Shown in pieces: positions 23,701-33,195 of a DNA stretch of 64,000 bases. The first letter of the stretch is position 1. The number at the start of each line of letters is the position of its first letter. Position numbers and translations under genes: made by a program. The notes under the pieces were generated by a model. That model was not told where the DNA came from. It did not search any database and saw only the letters and a list, made by a program, of their open reading frames with translations. Origin of the DNA: Hyaloperonospora brassicae (lineage: Eukaryota > Oomycota > Peronosporomycetes > Peronosporales > Peronosporaceae); assembly GCA_947650285.1 (NCBI GenBank), contig CANTFL010001234.1:62001-126000 (forward strand), in the 5' to 3' direction.

Positions 23701-25262
23701 TATAGATTCAATCTTTTATTACAATATTCATTGCCATAAGTCGTCATATTAGTACAATTGACGTCTCTATTGGAATGCTCGATTACTATACTCAGGACAA
23801 AAAAATACAATTATGTGATATCATATTTTTTTCTTACACGGTTGCGTGCCACGGTGTTATCTTGGTCCAGAGCTTATAGGATACTAGTGTAGTGATAACG
23901 GCTTTATTAGATGTTTATGCCCAGCTTTAGATCTGATACATTTTTCCATCCGTGGTATAGCCTATTTAATAGAGCCGCGAGCAGTCGGTATATTATCTAA
24001 CAACTTTGAGCATTGCAGCATTCCCCCTATACTCTATGGTGTCTCAAAGCAACATAATTAGGGATTAAAATTGAGATAAAAGCTTGATGATAGCACAGGT
24101 TGAAATGTTCTGTAAATCGAAAGGCCATAGTATTTCAATCTGGCGATAACAACGGCCTATGTCGTCGGCCTTACTGGCCATTGTTTTTTTAATATCGCTT
24201 ACCATACTAAGTGGAAATATCTAGTATAGTTATTTGCAAGATATAAAGGTTTGCGCAATCAGGATATGTTAACGAGAGATATGTTCGGCTGAATCGCATG
24301 AGAATTCAAACACATTTCTAAAGCGTGACAATGTTTGCGATATCCGTTCATTGAATGTCTATAACGACAATTAGTTGGAAATATGTCAATCAGAAGGATA
24401 CGTGGTATGCGGATCTATTGCGACAGAAATATATTAGGTGAAGAGACCGAGACATGTAACTGTTAGCAACTGTTGGAATTGGCACTGGTTCTAGCACTTC
24501 ACTTCAACGACTGTCAGTCGAACTATTACAAACTTTAGATACGACGAGAGAAACGGCGTATTAAAATAGAAGCCATCAGCGCAGTACAAACGCGGTATAT
24601 CTGATATATCACATTTGGGGTCAAAAGATTGCCATAATTGCACTCGTGCAAAAATTTTTTATTAAATATTGTCTTTTTTCGTGGTTAACGCTACATCATG
24701 CATTACAACGGCACTGCATCTTGACCATATCTAAGCTGCAACGACGTCCATTCAGTCTAACCATCATTTAAAAAATTTCCGTGTTAGCCTTAATAATCGG
24801 TCCCATCTACTTTGCTACTTCGAACGTCCACGTAGCGTCTCTCTTATTTTATCTGATTTGTCAATGTGGCAACATTATGACCATCATGTTATTTCGGATC
24901 TTACCTGTCACAAAACTGCCTTTGAAATTAATATCCTCCATTCCTGTAAAAAATGTCAAAAACAATAACGATCAACAGCTAAGGCTAGTGATCTAGGCAT
25001 AAGTCAATGGCACGACATAAAATTTTGTTTTGTATGCTGATGAGGCTTCATAAACGTAAAATTATCGAAAAGATAAAAAAATTGAAACGTTTTGGACTGG
25101 ATTAAATACGACCTTAGTTCGATATGGTAGTCATAGGACCTAATAGTGAGAAATGTAAATATTTGATCGTGGCTGAAGCTACTTTTTAAGAATAAGGCGA
25201 TTAGAGCGCGCGTGGTGGGTAAACTAATACTATCCCTTTGTAAAAAAAAAACTTATTCGATA
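20786..25262. other. No recognisable gene; AT-rich
   Basis: Downstream of the effector the sequence becomes AT-rich with many stops in all frames. Open frames of 60-106 codons carry no family signature. Nothing else supported. Confidence 0.5.
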
Positions 25263-25515
25263 TATATGTACACCCTTAACCCTTGATACGTACAACTTTC
25301 TTTGAGATAGAGATCCCTCCTTAAGTACCGTAAACTCCCCAACTAGGTACTGCACACTCAAACATACATAATGTCATACAAATTACTTTGCTTTGTACAC
25401 TCCCCTCCTTGATATAGGCCTCTTTTTGTGTAAAACAACAGCCTTGCGTATGATATTCGCTCTCATTATCCGGAACTCCCACCTATAATTACCCCTCATA
25501 CTACCATATTCCCCT
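25263..25515 (-). repeat. Left arm of a diverged inverted repeat flanking B2
   Basis: The reverse complement aligns by eye with 42135-42393 over about 250 bp at roughly 80% identity. Shared phrases include GGATAATGAGAGCG, TTACACAAAAAGAGGCC and TTGGGGAGTTTACGGTAC. Both arms can be read as a related peptide (...RIMRA.IIRKA.VLHKKRPIS...), so the repeat may be the end of a coding mobile element. Class unknown. Confidence 0.6.
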
Positions 25516-25545
25516 TTTCGAACAGCGTCCAGAACAACGTCAAAA

Positions 25546-25893
25546 ATGAATGAGACGCGACTAGCGATCCAGCCGTACCGCAGCGTGAGCTCCCACGGCG
25601 AGAAGCAACGAGAAGCAGCATGTGACCTGAGCGTTGCTCTGCTCATTGTCACACCCGCCATTTCTCTCGTTGTGGTTCTGTACGAGTTCATACATCTACT
25701 AAAGTACACTTCCTGCACGACCGAAAGAGACCGTCTTTTTGCTGAGCTGAGCGGCATTTGCGCACGGACGACAACGCAGCAGCTGCGACTTCTCTGTCTC
25801 AGTCAATTAAAGCTACTAGGTCCAGTTGCATTAAACGGCGCACGATCGTCCTGGTTGCCAACTATAGCGACTCGACCAGGTGATCAGGTGTAA
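25546..25893 (+). CDS. Truncated ORF with a predicted membrane segment, cut by B2 LTR
   Basis: 115 codons from ATG at 25546. About 50% G+C, clearly higher than the surroundings. Residues about 28-50 (SVALLIVTPAISLVVVLYEF) look like a transmembrane helix, followed by Arg/Glu-rich text. The stop codon is made by the first bases of the B2 LTR (GTGTAA at 25888-25893), so the original reading frame was cut there and is not resumed. An overlapping minus-strand frame (25383-25757) includes the repeat peptide and may be the relevant one instead. No family recognised. Confidence 0.3.
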   Translation: MNETRLAIQPYRSVSSHGEKQREAACDLSVALLIVTPAISLVVVLYEFIHLLKYTSCTTERDRLFAELSGICARTTTQQLRLLCLSQLKLLGPVALNGARSSWLPTIATRPGDQV

Positions 25894-26380
25894 CGGGGTA
25901 CACCACGTGTATGATTTACACAACATGCATTTGTTACATAACATGTGTGATTTACACAAGGGATGGAGTCCAATTAAAGATGGTATTAGAACACCATATC
26001 GATTGTCGGAGGCTGACGCGTGTCAGCCCATGAATTCGGAGATCCTTTTAGAGATATTAATTAGAACATTAGTGTTTAGATCAAGTAAGTATATCAAGGT
26101 GTTCTTTTAGATTAAAAGAAATAAAGTTCAGCTCCCATTTTGATCACTGAAGACACGTGCCTCACGAGGCGTCTTTGATCGTTAAGAGTCTAGCAAATAC
26201 TGTGAAGGTAGCTACTCTTGATCACTAAGTGCTGTGATTTTTTTGAATCGTTGGTCCCCCAAAAGAGGGACCGTAAGATCCTCGAGCTTGTTGACTCTCT
26301 GAGTCGGGTTCTGTGAACCAAAGTTGCTCGTTGCGCGCTAAGTCTTCGTCTGACTTAACAAGCTGTGTAGCTCCGCTACA
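25889..26380 (+). repeat. 5' LTR of B2
   Basis: 492 bp, TGTAACGGGG to GCTCCGCTACA. It differs from the 3' LTR by about seven positions (1.4%), one being a T-run indel. It shares the start, end and scattered blocks with the B1 LTR but is otherwise strongly diverged from it. Confidence 0.9.
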
Positions 26381-26499
26381 CATGGAAGCTCCCAAAGTCA
26401 ATATACACCAGTGTTTATATAGACTGATCCTTTGTGAGGATAAAGCAATTTACATCCCTAACTAAGGCATAAAAAGTAGTCCTTGATAGTCTGACCGCT

Positions 26500-26793
26500 G
26501 CCGTGGGACTAGAATATATGGAGTTGTCGATGCGCAAGGTCTTAAAGCGCTCAATGCACGTGTCGAGGCTTTCATGTAATATGAAGTGGTCTTTCTTGGG
26601 CAGTTTCAAAACCAAATGGCGTCGTCTACGCCGACACGCTTTACGGAAATGCCAGACGAAGAGGCTAAGTCTCGTTCCCTCAGAGTCGACGTCAAACACT
26701 ACTTCGGTAGAAGAGAGAAAAATAACCTGTGCATCTTTGATATTTGGATGATTATGAGGAATCGCCCAACTTTACTTGAGCACCTGCTAATCT
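26500..26793 (+). pseudogene. B2 gag, 5' part (before insertion of A)
   Basis: Phrases AAVGLEYMEL, LKALNARVEAFM and DEEAKSRSLRVDVKHYFG parallel B1 gag (AAVGPEYVEF, DVLNARVENFM, EEAKSRPLRVDVKHYSG) in the same order, at clearly lower identity than the rest of the element. Several stops and frame changes. The fragment ends at the LTR of A. Confidence 0.75.
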
Positions 26794-27186
26794 TGCAATG
26801 GACCACACCCTTGCGTGAACTTAACGAAAGGGTTTTGGTACGCCCGACAGAAGTACACGAGGCAAACGAGGAAGCGTAGATAAGGGAAAAGTAGAACTGT
26901 TATATTAATATAATTAAGTCTTTAACCACTATCTCTCTGTTTGACTTAACTTAATTATGTTAATCTAACCATGTGTATGGTGACGTCTCGTCACCACTCA
27001 TTGCGCGCGTCTTGCGGCGATTGTTAGGTTGATATCGTCAAGATATCAACCAATGAACAGACGCTTTGGTCGACCCATCAATATCACCACTATTGGTGAT
27101 ATTGTCAAAAGAATATTCAACATAATATTCGTTATTGTCATTATCTCTCCAATGACAATTTCCACGTAACGGGCTGCCCCGTTACA
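26794..27186 (-). repeat. 3' LTR of A, with six consecutive hairpins
   Basis: 393 bp. The right half (26979-27185) is a string of perfect stem-loops: GGTGACG (26979-26995), GGTTGATATC (27027-27051), AATATCACCA (27080-27103), GAATATT (27111-27130), TTGTCATT (27135-27158) and GTAACGGG (27166-27185). It is about 9% diverged from the other LTR. Confidence 0.88.
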
Positions 27187-27322
27187 TCACCCCCCCTTAA
27201 CCGATAGTCACCGTGTGACTATCAAAATATGCCGGCCACCCGTTGGACACCATTGGGACAGGGGGCACTTGTTGGGTCCGTTCCATTCACTTTCCGCTTG
27301 ACTTCGCATAGTTAACATATCT

Positions 27323-27700
27323 ATGCGAGGTGACTCAAGACACGCACAGCCCGCTGGTGTGCCAGCCTCTGCGGCAGACGATTCGTCGCCTGCAGCAACA
27401 GGTGCCGCAGGTGCACGCAGTACCACACCGCGTGCGCATGATGACCCCGACATTGAGGTCATCTACTCTGGCGAGTCAGACGTGTCTGACTCGGGCAATG
27501 TTCCAGAGACGTCTCGATCACCGGCGACGCCTCAGTATTCGCCAAGGCCACTGCCGAACGAACGGAATCGTGATTTGCATCACAGTCTGTTCGGCAGTGA
27601 TGATGAAGGTGATCAGAGTGGTGAGGAGTATTATTCCTTACCACCGCCGACTCGTGCTTCTTCGCACAAGCGTGATGACGATGGCGTGAGCCGTCGTTAA
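27323..27700 (+). CDS. Antisense ORF of element A, N-terminal part
   Basis: 125 codons, starting 137 bp after the 3' LTR and reading away from it, antisense to pol. It is in the same frame as the 27764-28909 ORF and separated only by TAA at 27698-27700 and about 20 open codons, so the two look like one gene of about 528 codons with a single nonsense change. Composition is low-complexity and acidic (DPDIEVIYSGESDVSDSGN, GSDDEGDQSGEEYYSLPPP), suggesting a disordered region. No family recognised. A TCCATTCACTTTCC stretch near 27283-27296 loosely resembles an oomycete initiator. Confidence 0.5.
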   Translation: MRGDSRHAQPAGVPASAADDSSPAATGAAGARSTTPRAHDDPDIEVIYSGESDVSDSGNVPETSRSPATPQYSPRPLPNERNRDLHHSLFGSDDEGDQSGEEYYSLPPPTRASSHKRDDDGVSRR

Positions 27701-27763
27701 TCTGGGAGCCGTGGTACCGACAGAGGTACCACTTCGAAGCGTGATGAGCTGAAGCCGTGGCGT

Positions 27764-28909
27764 TTGCCCGAACGGATCATCAATGGCTTGTCTCACGAGA
27801 CAAGCCAACACCATCGAATACCCTTATTCGATGCGACTGAGCTTCACGGCTTGAGTTCCAGCGCGAAGAACTTTCGCACTGAAGAAGATTTTTATCTCGA
27901 TGTCTTTCTTAGACATCGATGGTACAATGGCAACCAAAAGCGTGACAAAGCATCGCTTTTGGCTGCGTGGAATAGGTTCGTCCAAAACGTAAAGAATTTT
28001 GGACGAGAAGGGTGGCTCAAGAAACTTGAGACGACACGCCTCAGGTTCGAAAGGCGAACGCCAACCGATGCTAGGTACCGGTTGCACTGTTTGTCGAGTG
28101 AGGCAGACATTCTTTGCCTCGCATGGGGAGACCGTTGTGCGAGTTGTGTTGACAACTCGCAGCGTGAATATAGGGACGTGCATTCCCTAAGTTCGGCCTG
28201 GGGAAGGGCACACATCTTGGATGAGATGCGTGACACGATTGCAAACTTGCAATCCGTCTACAAGCGCCAAAAGCGCGTTTTTACCGATGGGCCCGAGGAC
28301 CTATCGGATGAGTCTCGTCATACTGTCGGGCGAGACCTTCAGCATCCATCAACAGCTGAGAGCGGGGCTCCCAGCTGTTCCAAGAGGGTGGATACCCCCG
28401 CCACTGGACGAGGTAGCTCGTCCTTGATCCTGAATCGTCGCGGTGATTCAAGATACGCTCCACTAGAAAGCTTTGACCACCGTGATCATCCACCAAAGGA
28501 TGTGGTGGAGGAGGAAAGACCTCCTCCAGATGATTCTGCTCACCATTTCGACCCTTACGAGATGGATCGCGCAATCGACGAATTGCGCGATGACTTGAAG
28601 CACGAGCGCGACCGGCGCTACGCTTGGACTGACACCGTGCGGAAGAACCGCAAGGATCGCGAGGATGATCGGGCGAGAGACCGCGCCGATTACGCCACAG
28701 CGCAGCTTCAGGTCGAGCGGGATGTCCGCTCCCATTACGGCGAGCTGGCGACAGCTCGCGGGGAGATATCTCGGTTGAGTTCCGAGGTATCATATCTGCG
28801 CGAACAGACGGATCTTCTGGAGCGCAAACGCAAGAACTTGAAGGATGTTCTTGAACGTGGGGGCTATCTTCATCGGAAGAAGAAGGCTCGTACCGACAGT
28901 ACGGTCTGA
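27764..28909 (+). CDS. Antisense ORF of element A, globular plus coiled-coil part
   Basis: 381 codons on the strand opposite to the retrotransposon genes. Residues about 20-140 are W/F/L-rich and look folded (FYLDVFLRHRWYNG, LLAAWNRFVQNVKNFGREGW, ILCLAWGDRCASC). Residues 150-260 are polar. Residues about 262-370 are strongly charged with heptad spacing (DELRDDLKHERDRRYAW; LSSEVSYLREQTDLLERK), a likely coiled coil, ending in basic LHRKKKARTDSTV. It overlaps the minus-strand chromodomain ORF over 28281-28909, with codon first positions facing each other. The matching antisense remnants in B1 and B2 support a real gene. Function unknown; a regulatory or structural accessory is only a guess. Confidence 0.6.
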   Translation: MPERIINGLSHETSQHHRIPLFDATELHGLSSSAKNFRTEEDFYLDVFLRHRWYNGNQKRDKASLLAAWNRFVQNVKNFGREGWLKKLETTRLRFERRTPTDARYRLHCLSSEADILCLAWGDRCASCVDNSQREYRDVHSLSSAWGRAHILDEMRDTIANLQSVYKRQKRVFTDGPEDLSDESRHTVGRDLQHPSTAESGAPSCSKRVDTPATGRGSSSLILNRRGDSRYAPLESFDHRDHPPKDVVEEERPPPDDSAHHFDPYEMDRAIDELRDDLKHERDRRYAWTDTVRKNRKDREDDRARDRADYATAQLQVERDVRSHYGELATARGEISRLSSEVSYLREQTDLLERKRKNLKDVLERGGYLHRKKKARTDSTV

Positions 28910-29513
28910 GTCTCCCCACGTAAAACGTAGGATGCGTGCGCATCCTACGTGGCAGTTCAATCGTGTATGCACTGCCCTTGCGATGCAACACTCGAAATGG
29001 CCCAATGTACTTCGGCAGTAGTTTACTACTGCCGACACTAGTGAATGCATGTCCAGGTAAGTTTAATGTAGACAGTAGTATTAGGTCGTTAGCTTTAAAT
29101 GAAAGAACATTTGCTCTTCCATTCTTATCTGCGTTCCGTTTCTGGCGGTCCACCGCGTTTGCGATGGAGTCCTGAACGAAACGGACTACCGCCTCTCGAG
29201 TCAGCAGGAAGTTCTCTGCTGACTCTTTGTTTTGTCTTTCAGTGCGCTTCGTGCGCACTGCTAAGAGATTATTCTCGTCTTCAGCGAGGTTGTCTTCTTC
29301 CTCGCTGGAATAATCGTTGACGATGCTGAATATACCAGCATCGTCATCATCATCCGAGTCAGTGATAGCGTCGCCGCTATTATTGAGGTGATCTTCTTCA
29401 TCGATGTCGACCTGATCGACATCGGCATCATACGTGACGACGTTAGCGTCGACACGTGATGAGCAAGAGCCAGAACGGTTTTTGCTCGAATGATTCCCTC
29501 CCCCCTTACCCAA
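28281..29513 (-). pseudogene. A pol C terminus: integrase C-terminal domain and chromodomain
   Basis: 410-codon frame containing an acidic segment (TDSDDDDDAGIFSIVNDYSS), the integrase C-terminal SH3-like/GPY part (SKLLPKYIGPFRVLHRKGSA, YTIELPRRMRTHPTFYVGRL), a Ser/Pro/Arg-rich linker, and near the C terminus a chromodomain (FLVERILNHRDD, SYLVQWRGYPPSWNSWEP). The chromodomain lies at about 28310-28475. The frame is joined to integrase only through a shift in a C-run (29500-29505). The last 629 bp are also coding on the opposite strand. Chromodomains of this type guide integration to marked chromatin. Confidence 0.85.
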
Positions 29514-30217
29514 GAGTCACACTCTAGAAGGGTGGGCACTCGTGGATGGTGTAGGCCATTCACGTAAAACGGTGTGTGCTGTGTGGAAGCATGCACCGAA
29601 TTATTGATGGCGAATTCCACCATTGGAAGGAATTCGCTCCAACTCGAAAACGAGTGGACATGTCCTGGAATGATCTCTTCGAGGACACGGTTCGCACGTT
29701 CCGTCTGACCATCTGTTTCCGGATGGTCAGAAGTGGACATCTTCAATCGTGTTCCAAGAGAACGGAACACGGTTTGCCAAAATGCCACCGTGAACCGAGG
29801 GTCAAGGTCGGATACGAGTTCACGGGGTAACCCGTGGAGTCTAAAGACCGTGTCGAGAAAGACACGACCACAACCTTGAGCCTTGATCGACTCGGGTACA
29901 GCAGCAAGATGGACCATCTTGCTGAATAGGTCAACAAACACAAGAATACCATTATTCGTGTGAGCGTCTTCGGGAAAACCGAAGACGAAGTCCATTGAAA
30001 CGGACTGCCAGAACTCTGTCGGAACAGACAGAGGCTGAAATGGCGCACGGGATGAAGGACTAGGCTTCAACCGTTGACAAACCTCGCAAGCACGTATGTA
30101 CTTGCGTACAAACTGATACTGGCGGGACCAGTAAAAGTCACGACTTACTGTGAGGTAAGTCTTTTCTCTACCACGATGGCCGCCTGTTGGGGAATCGTGA
30201 CACTCATACATGATGCG
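29500..30217 (-). pseudogene. A pol: integrase zinc finger and core
   Basis: Begins right after an in-frame TAA (30218-30220). The HHCC finger reads YECHDSPTGGHRGREK ... CEVCQRLKPSP. The core has all three catalytic residues in context: Asp in SMDFVFGFPED, Asp in LVSDLDPRF, Glu in DGQTERANRVLEE. The frame is lost in the C-run at 29500-29505. Unlike B1 and B2, the catalytic triad is kept. Confidence 0.88.
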
Positions 30218-30931
30218 TTAACGCAAATCACGATGAGCGGGTACGACGACACGAAGCGTGTCGTCGGCAACAGCTGTATAGGACAGCAATCCGTTGCGTG
30301 CCATATACCAATCCGATGAGGATCGGTACACAGCCGGTATATCCCTCATTGATTTACTGGATGGATTCACCAGATGATCCATCAATCGCAGAAGATCCTT
30401 ATCTTCCGCGTATGCCTTTCGTACGTCGTCAAGTAAACTTGACGACGGGACACTGACTGACAGTGTCGCAACAGTGGGCTTATCCTCACTGTTGGGTTGT
30501 GCGTCCGGCTCGAAATCGGGCCGGCGCGAAAGCGCATCAGCGACGACATTTAGTCGTCCTGGTTTATACTCCACGGAGAAGTTATACTCCGCGAAGAAAG
30601 ACAGCCACCTCGCCATTCTTTGCGAGAGGTGTGGGCTGTTTACGGCCGTGCGTAATGACGCATGGTCCTTGTAGACGACAAACGGTCTATCTCCCAAGAG
30701 ATAGACGCGAAACTTAGCCAGTGCGTACTTCATGGCAAGGAGTTCCTTGTCATGCACTGGGTAATTACGCTCAGCTGCTTGCAGCTGACGCGACTGATAA
30801 CAGATGACGCGCTCCGCGCCATCTGCATCGAACTGCATTAACGCACAGCCGATTGCAAAATCGCTGGCGTCACAGACCACATGAAATGGTCTGTCCTGAT
30901 CTGCAACCGCCAAGATCGGCGATTGCGTCAA
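30218..30931 (-). pseudogene. A pol: RNase H
   Basis: Frame starts TQSPILAVADQDRPF and carries the Ty3-type RNase H landmarks HVVCDASDFAIGCALMQ (first catalytic Asp), HDKELLAMKYALAKFRVYLL (Glu), FVVYKDHASLRTAVNSPHLS and PGRLNVVADALSRRPDF (last Asp). It is out of frame with RT because of a 1-base deletion near 30942. It stops at TAA 30218-30220. Confidence 0.88.
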
Positions 30932-31773
30932 GCTTTGCTTGATACCTCAAAGGAACGCTGGCACTCAGCGTTCCATTTACACTTGACATTTTTCTTGAGC
31001 AAGCAAGAAAGATCTACCGTCATCTCGGCGTAGTTGCGCGAGTACTTGTGCAAGTACGCCGCTAGACCAAGGAACTTTCTTAGTCCCTTGACATCGACTG
31101 GCACTGGCCAGTCGGTGATCACCTTGATCTTTGCGGGATCAGGGCGTACGCCGTGTTTACCCACGATGTACCCAAGAAGTGGTATTTTGCTAGCCGCGAA
31201 TATACACTTCTTGAGGTTGGCGTACAACTTATACTTGCGCATAAGTTGAAGAACCTGTCGAACGTGAGTTCTATGAACTTCAACGTCCGTCTTTCCGTCC
31301 ATAGCCCGGCTATGGACGAACACATCGTCGAAGTAACTCGGTGCGAAGTCTCGCACCGGTCTCAACAGATTTGTGACACATCTGCTGAATGTTGAAGGGG
31401 CATTGCTCAGCCCTTGTGGAATAACTAGCCACTCCCACAGCATCCCTCTGGGGGTACTCACTGCTATGTACGGGATGTCTCGTTCACGCATGAGTATCTG
31501 ATATAATCCATCCATCAGATCCATGGACGAAAAGATGGTACTCTTTGACATACCATCTATGATTACGTCCTTCCTCGGTATAGGCGTCTGAGCCGGTACC
31601 GTTGCAGCATTCATTTTGAAGAATGCGTGCACTATCCGCCATCCTTTTGTGGCCTTTCGCACACAGAAGGTCGGAGAGCTGTGAGGGGATGTTGATTCCC
31701 TCACATGGCCCGCTCCAACGCGATCGGCCCAGAACTTGTCGATCGCTAGTACTTGTTCACGAGGCAGTGGACA
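30928..31773 (-). pseudogene. A pol: reverse transcriptase
   Basis: RT fingers/palm text PHSSPTFCVRKATKGWRIVH, STIFSSMDLMDGLYQILM, TPRGMLWEWLVIPQGLSNAP and the catalytic box SYFDDVFVHS (near 31335), then LGYIVGKHGVRPDPAKIKVI and FLGLAAYLHKYSRNYAEM. Upstream the frame is the same as the linker ORF but separated by TAG at 31774-31776. Downstream it runs into a stop after a 1-base deletion near 30942. Length and motif order are normal for Ty3/gypsy RT. Confidence 0.9.
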
Positions 31774-32259
31774 CTACTTCATGACACAGTACTTTGAGCC
31801 CGGTATGATCTCGATCTCGTTTCGACTGCCTTTGTCCTTAGGCAACTCGCAAGGTACGGATTCAGGGAACACATCCCTGAATTCGATCAAATCCTTATAC
31901 AAATGATTTGCCTGAAGTGACTCCCAGGATTGAGACGTGTATCGCTCAATCCGAGTCTTCTCATCGACGACACTTTCGTCCATCGATGAGCTGCTGAGAA
32001 CCCGTTCGTTCTCAGCAAATACTGTGGCCGACCGAATTTCGGCCACATACTCATCCTCTGTGACGAGTATGCAGACCTGCTTGACTTTGCCACTACGCAG
32101 ATCACGCAAGAACCATTTCGGTTCTAGCGTTGCCAACTGATTTATCTCCGAAGTTGACTTCGGAGGCACAATCAGATCAAGCGTATAAGCGCCTACGCTT
32201 GATCCGTCATTAACCAAGACGTTCAACGTCTCAGTTTCTTCCTGGGAACTTGCTTCCAC
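31774..32259 (-). pseudogene. A pol: protease-RT linker
   Basis: 161 codons in the same frame as both the protease ORF (TGA at 32278-32280 between them) and RT (TAG at 31774-31776). Contains NVLVNDGSSVGAYTLDLIVP, EPKWFLRDLRSGKVKQVCIL and, at the end, ELPKDKGSRNEIEIIPGSKY, the usual entry to RT in these elements. Two nonsense codons thus split an otherwise continuous pol. Confidence 0.8.
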
Positions 32260-32277
32260 AGGTTGCTGAGGGCCTGA

Positions 32278-33195
32278 TCACTCAGCAAGCGACTCTTGAG
32301 GAATTCCTTCCTCAAGTACGTGGGGACTTATTCCCTCGACGTTTTCCGACTGTGGCTGTGCAACCACAGTCAGGGACCGATCCTCTACGGTCGACTCTCC
32401 AGTCGACCTAGGATTTCCATGTTGCCCCTTGGAGGCAACAGGTTTCTTACTTCTAAGATGCTGCCCGCGAGGCATGCATCCATGTCCCGGTTCACTCGAC
32501 TTATTCGAGTGGTGGATCTTCGGCGCAGCCTGTACCTCTGTACAGCCGCCGGGAGCTTGCTCCACAGTGTAGTGATAAGCTACACTGTGATCTTGTGCAG
32601 TCGTGATAACGACCGTACCGCAAGTGAGGCCATCGCACTCTCTCGCAGAACATCCACACGCTTGTGGACGCTCCAAGATGTTCATCAGATGGCCATCTGA
32701 TGAACAAGCGGCAGGCATCTTCACGGATCGATGCTGCCAGCTCACCCTTGGCTCGTACTTTCTGAGCCAAGGTAATCCCAGGATGACATTAAATTTGTCA
32801 TCCAGATCCAGTACGATGAAGTCATCATCGTACTGTTTGCCCTCTAACGTGTAGTGGATTCCTACTACACGTTTCTCAACGGTTATCGATGCACCTGTTG
32901 CAAGGCGCACCGTCATCCTCGTGAAGGGAATGTCGCGCTCAACGAACTTGAGCCTACGACCCTCTAGTGACTGTCGACGAACAAAGTTGTTCGACGCCCC
33001 ACAGTCTACTAGGACACGAAGCGACAATCCATTTGTCGCTTCCAACTTCAAGGTGATGAGCGAAACGTCATCACCAGGTGCAGAGACACACACTGATTGT
33101 GTATCTGGAGCAACTTTTGTCAAGAGATTTGCAAATTCTCTTGAGGTTGCTGGATCAGTAGGGCGCTCCGCCCCTACTGACCCCGACCATTTTTT
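32278..33195 (-). pseudogene. A pol: aspartic protease, entered by -1 frameshift
   Basis: The frame is open from the slippery site at 33189-33195 (first residues IKKWSGSVGAERPTDPATS) to TGA at 32278. The protease motif is VLVDCGASNNF near 33006; the usual Asp-Thr/Ser-Gly is Asp-Cys-Gly here. The second hydrophobic motif FNVILGLPWLRKYEPRVSW follows. There is no need for an internal ATG: the open frame begins with a TTG-containing stretch, consistent with a gag-pol fusion. The C-terminal part is low complexity. Confidence 0.85.
33156..33195 (-). promoter_or_regulatory. A gag-pol programmed -1 frameshift signal
   Basis: On the minus strand, gag codons TCA AAA AAT contain the heptamer A AAA AAT (33189-33195). 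Nine nucleotides follow (33180-33188), then a hairpin (33156-33179; CAGTAGGGGCG / CGCCCTACTG, one bulge, loop about 3 nt). Gag ends at TAG inside the hairpin; protease is exactly -1. Heptamer, spacer and stem all fit the known -1 frameshift pattern. Confidence 0.75.

Noticed and set aside
25883..25888. Target site duplication for B2
   Set aside because: Left flank ATCAGG and right flank ACGGGT do not match; at most chance similarity.
28463..28735. Minus-strand ORFs opposite the antisense ORF other than the chromodomain frame
   Set aside because: They are shadow frames created by the hairpin-rich, GC-richer sequence; only the 28281-29513 frame carries recognisable pol domains.
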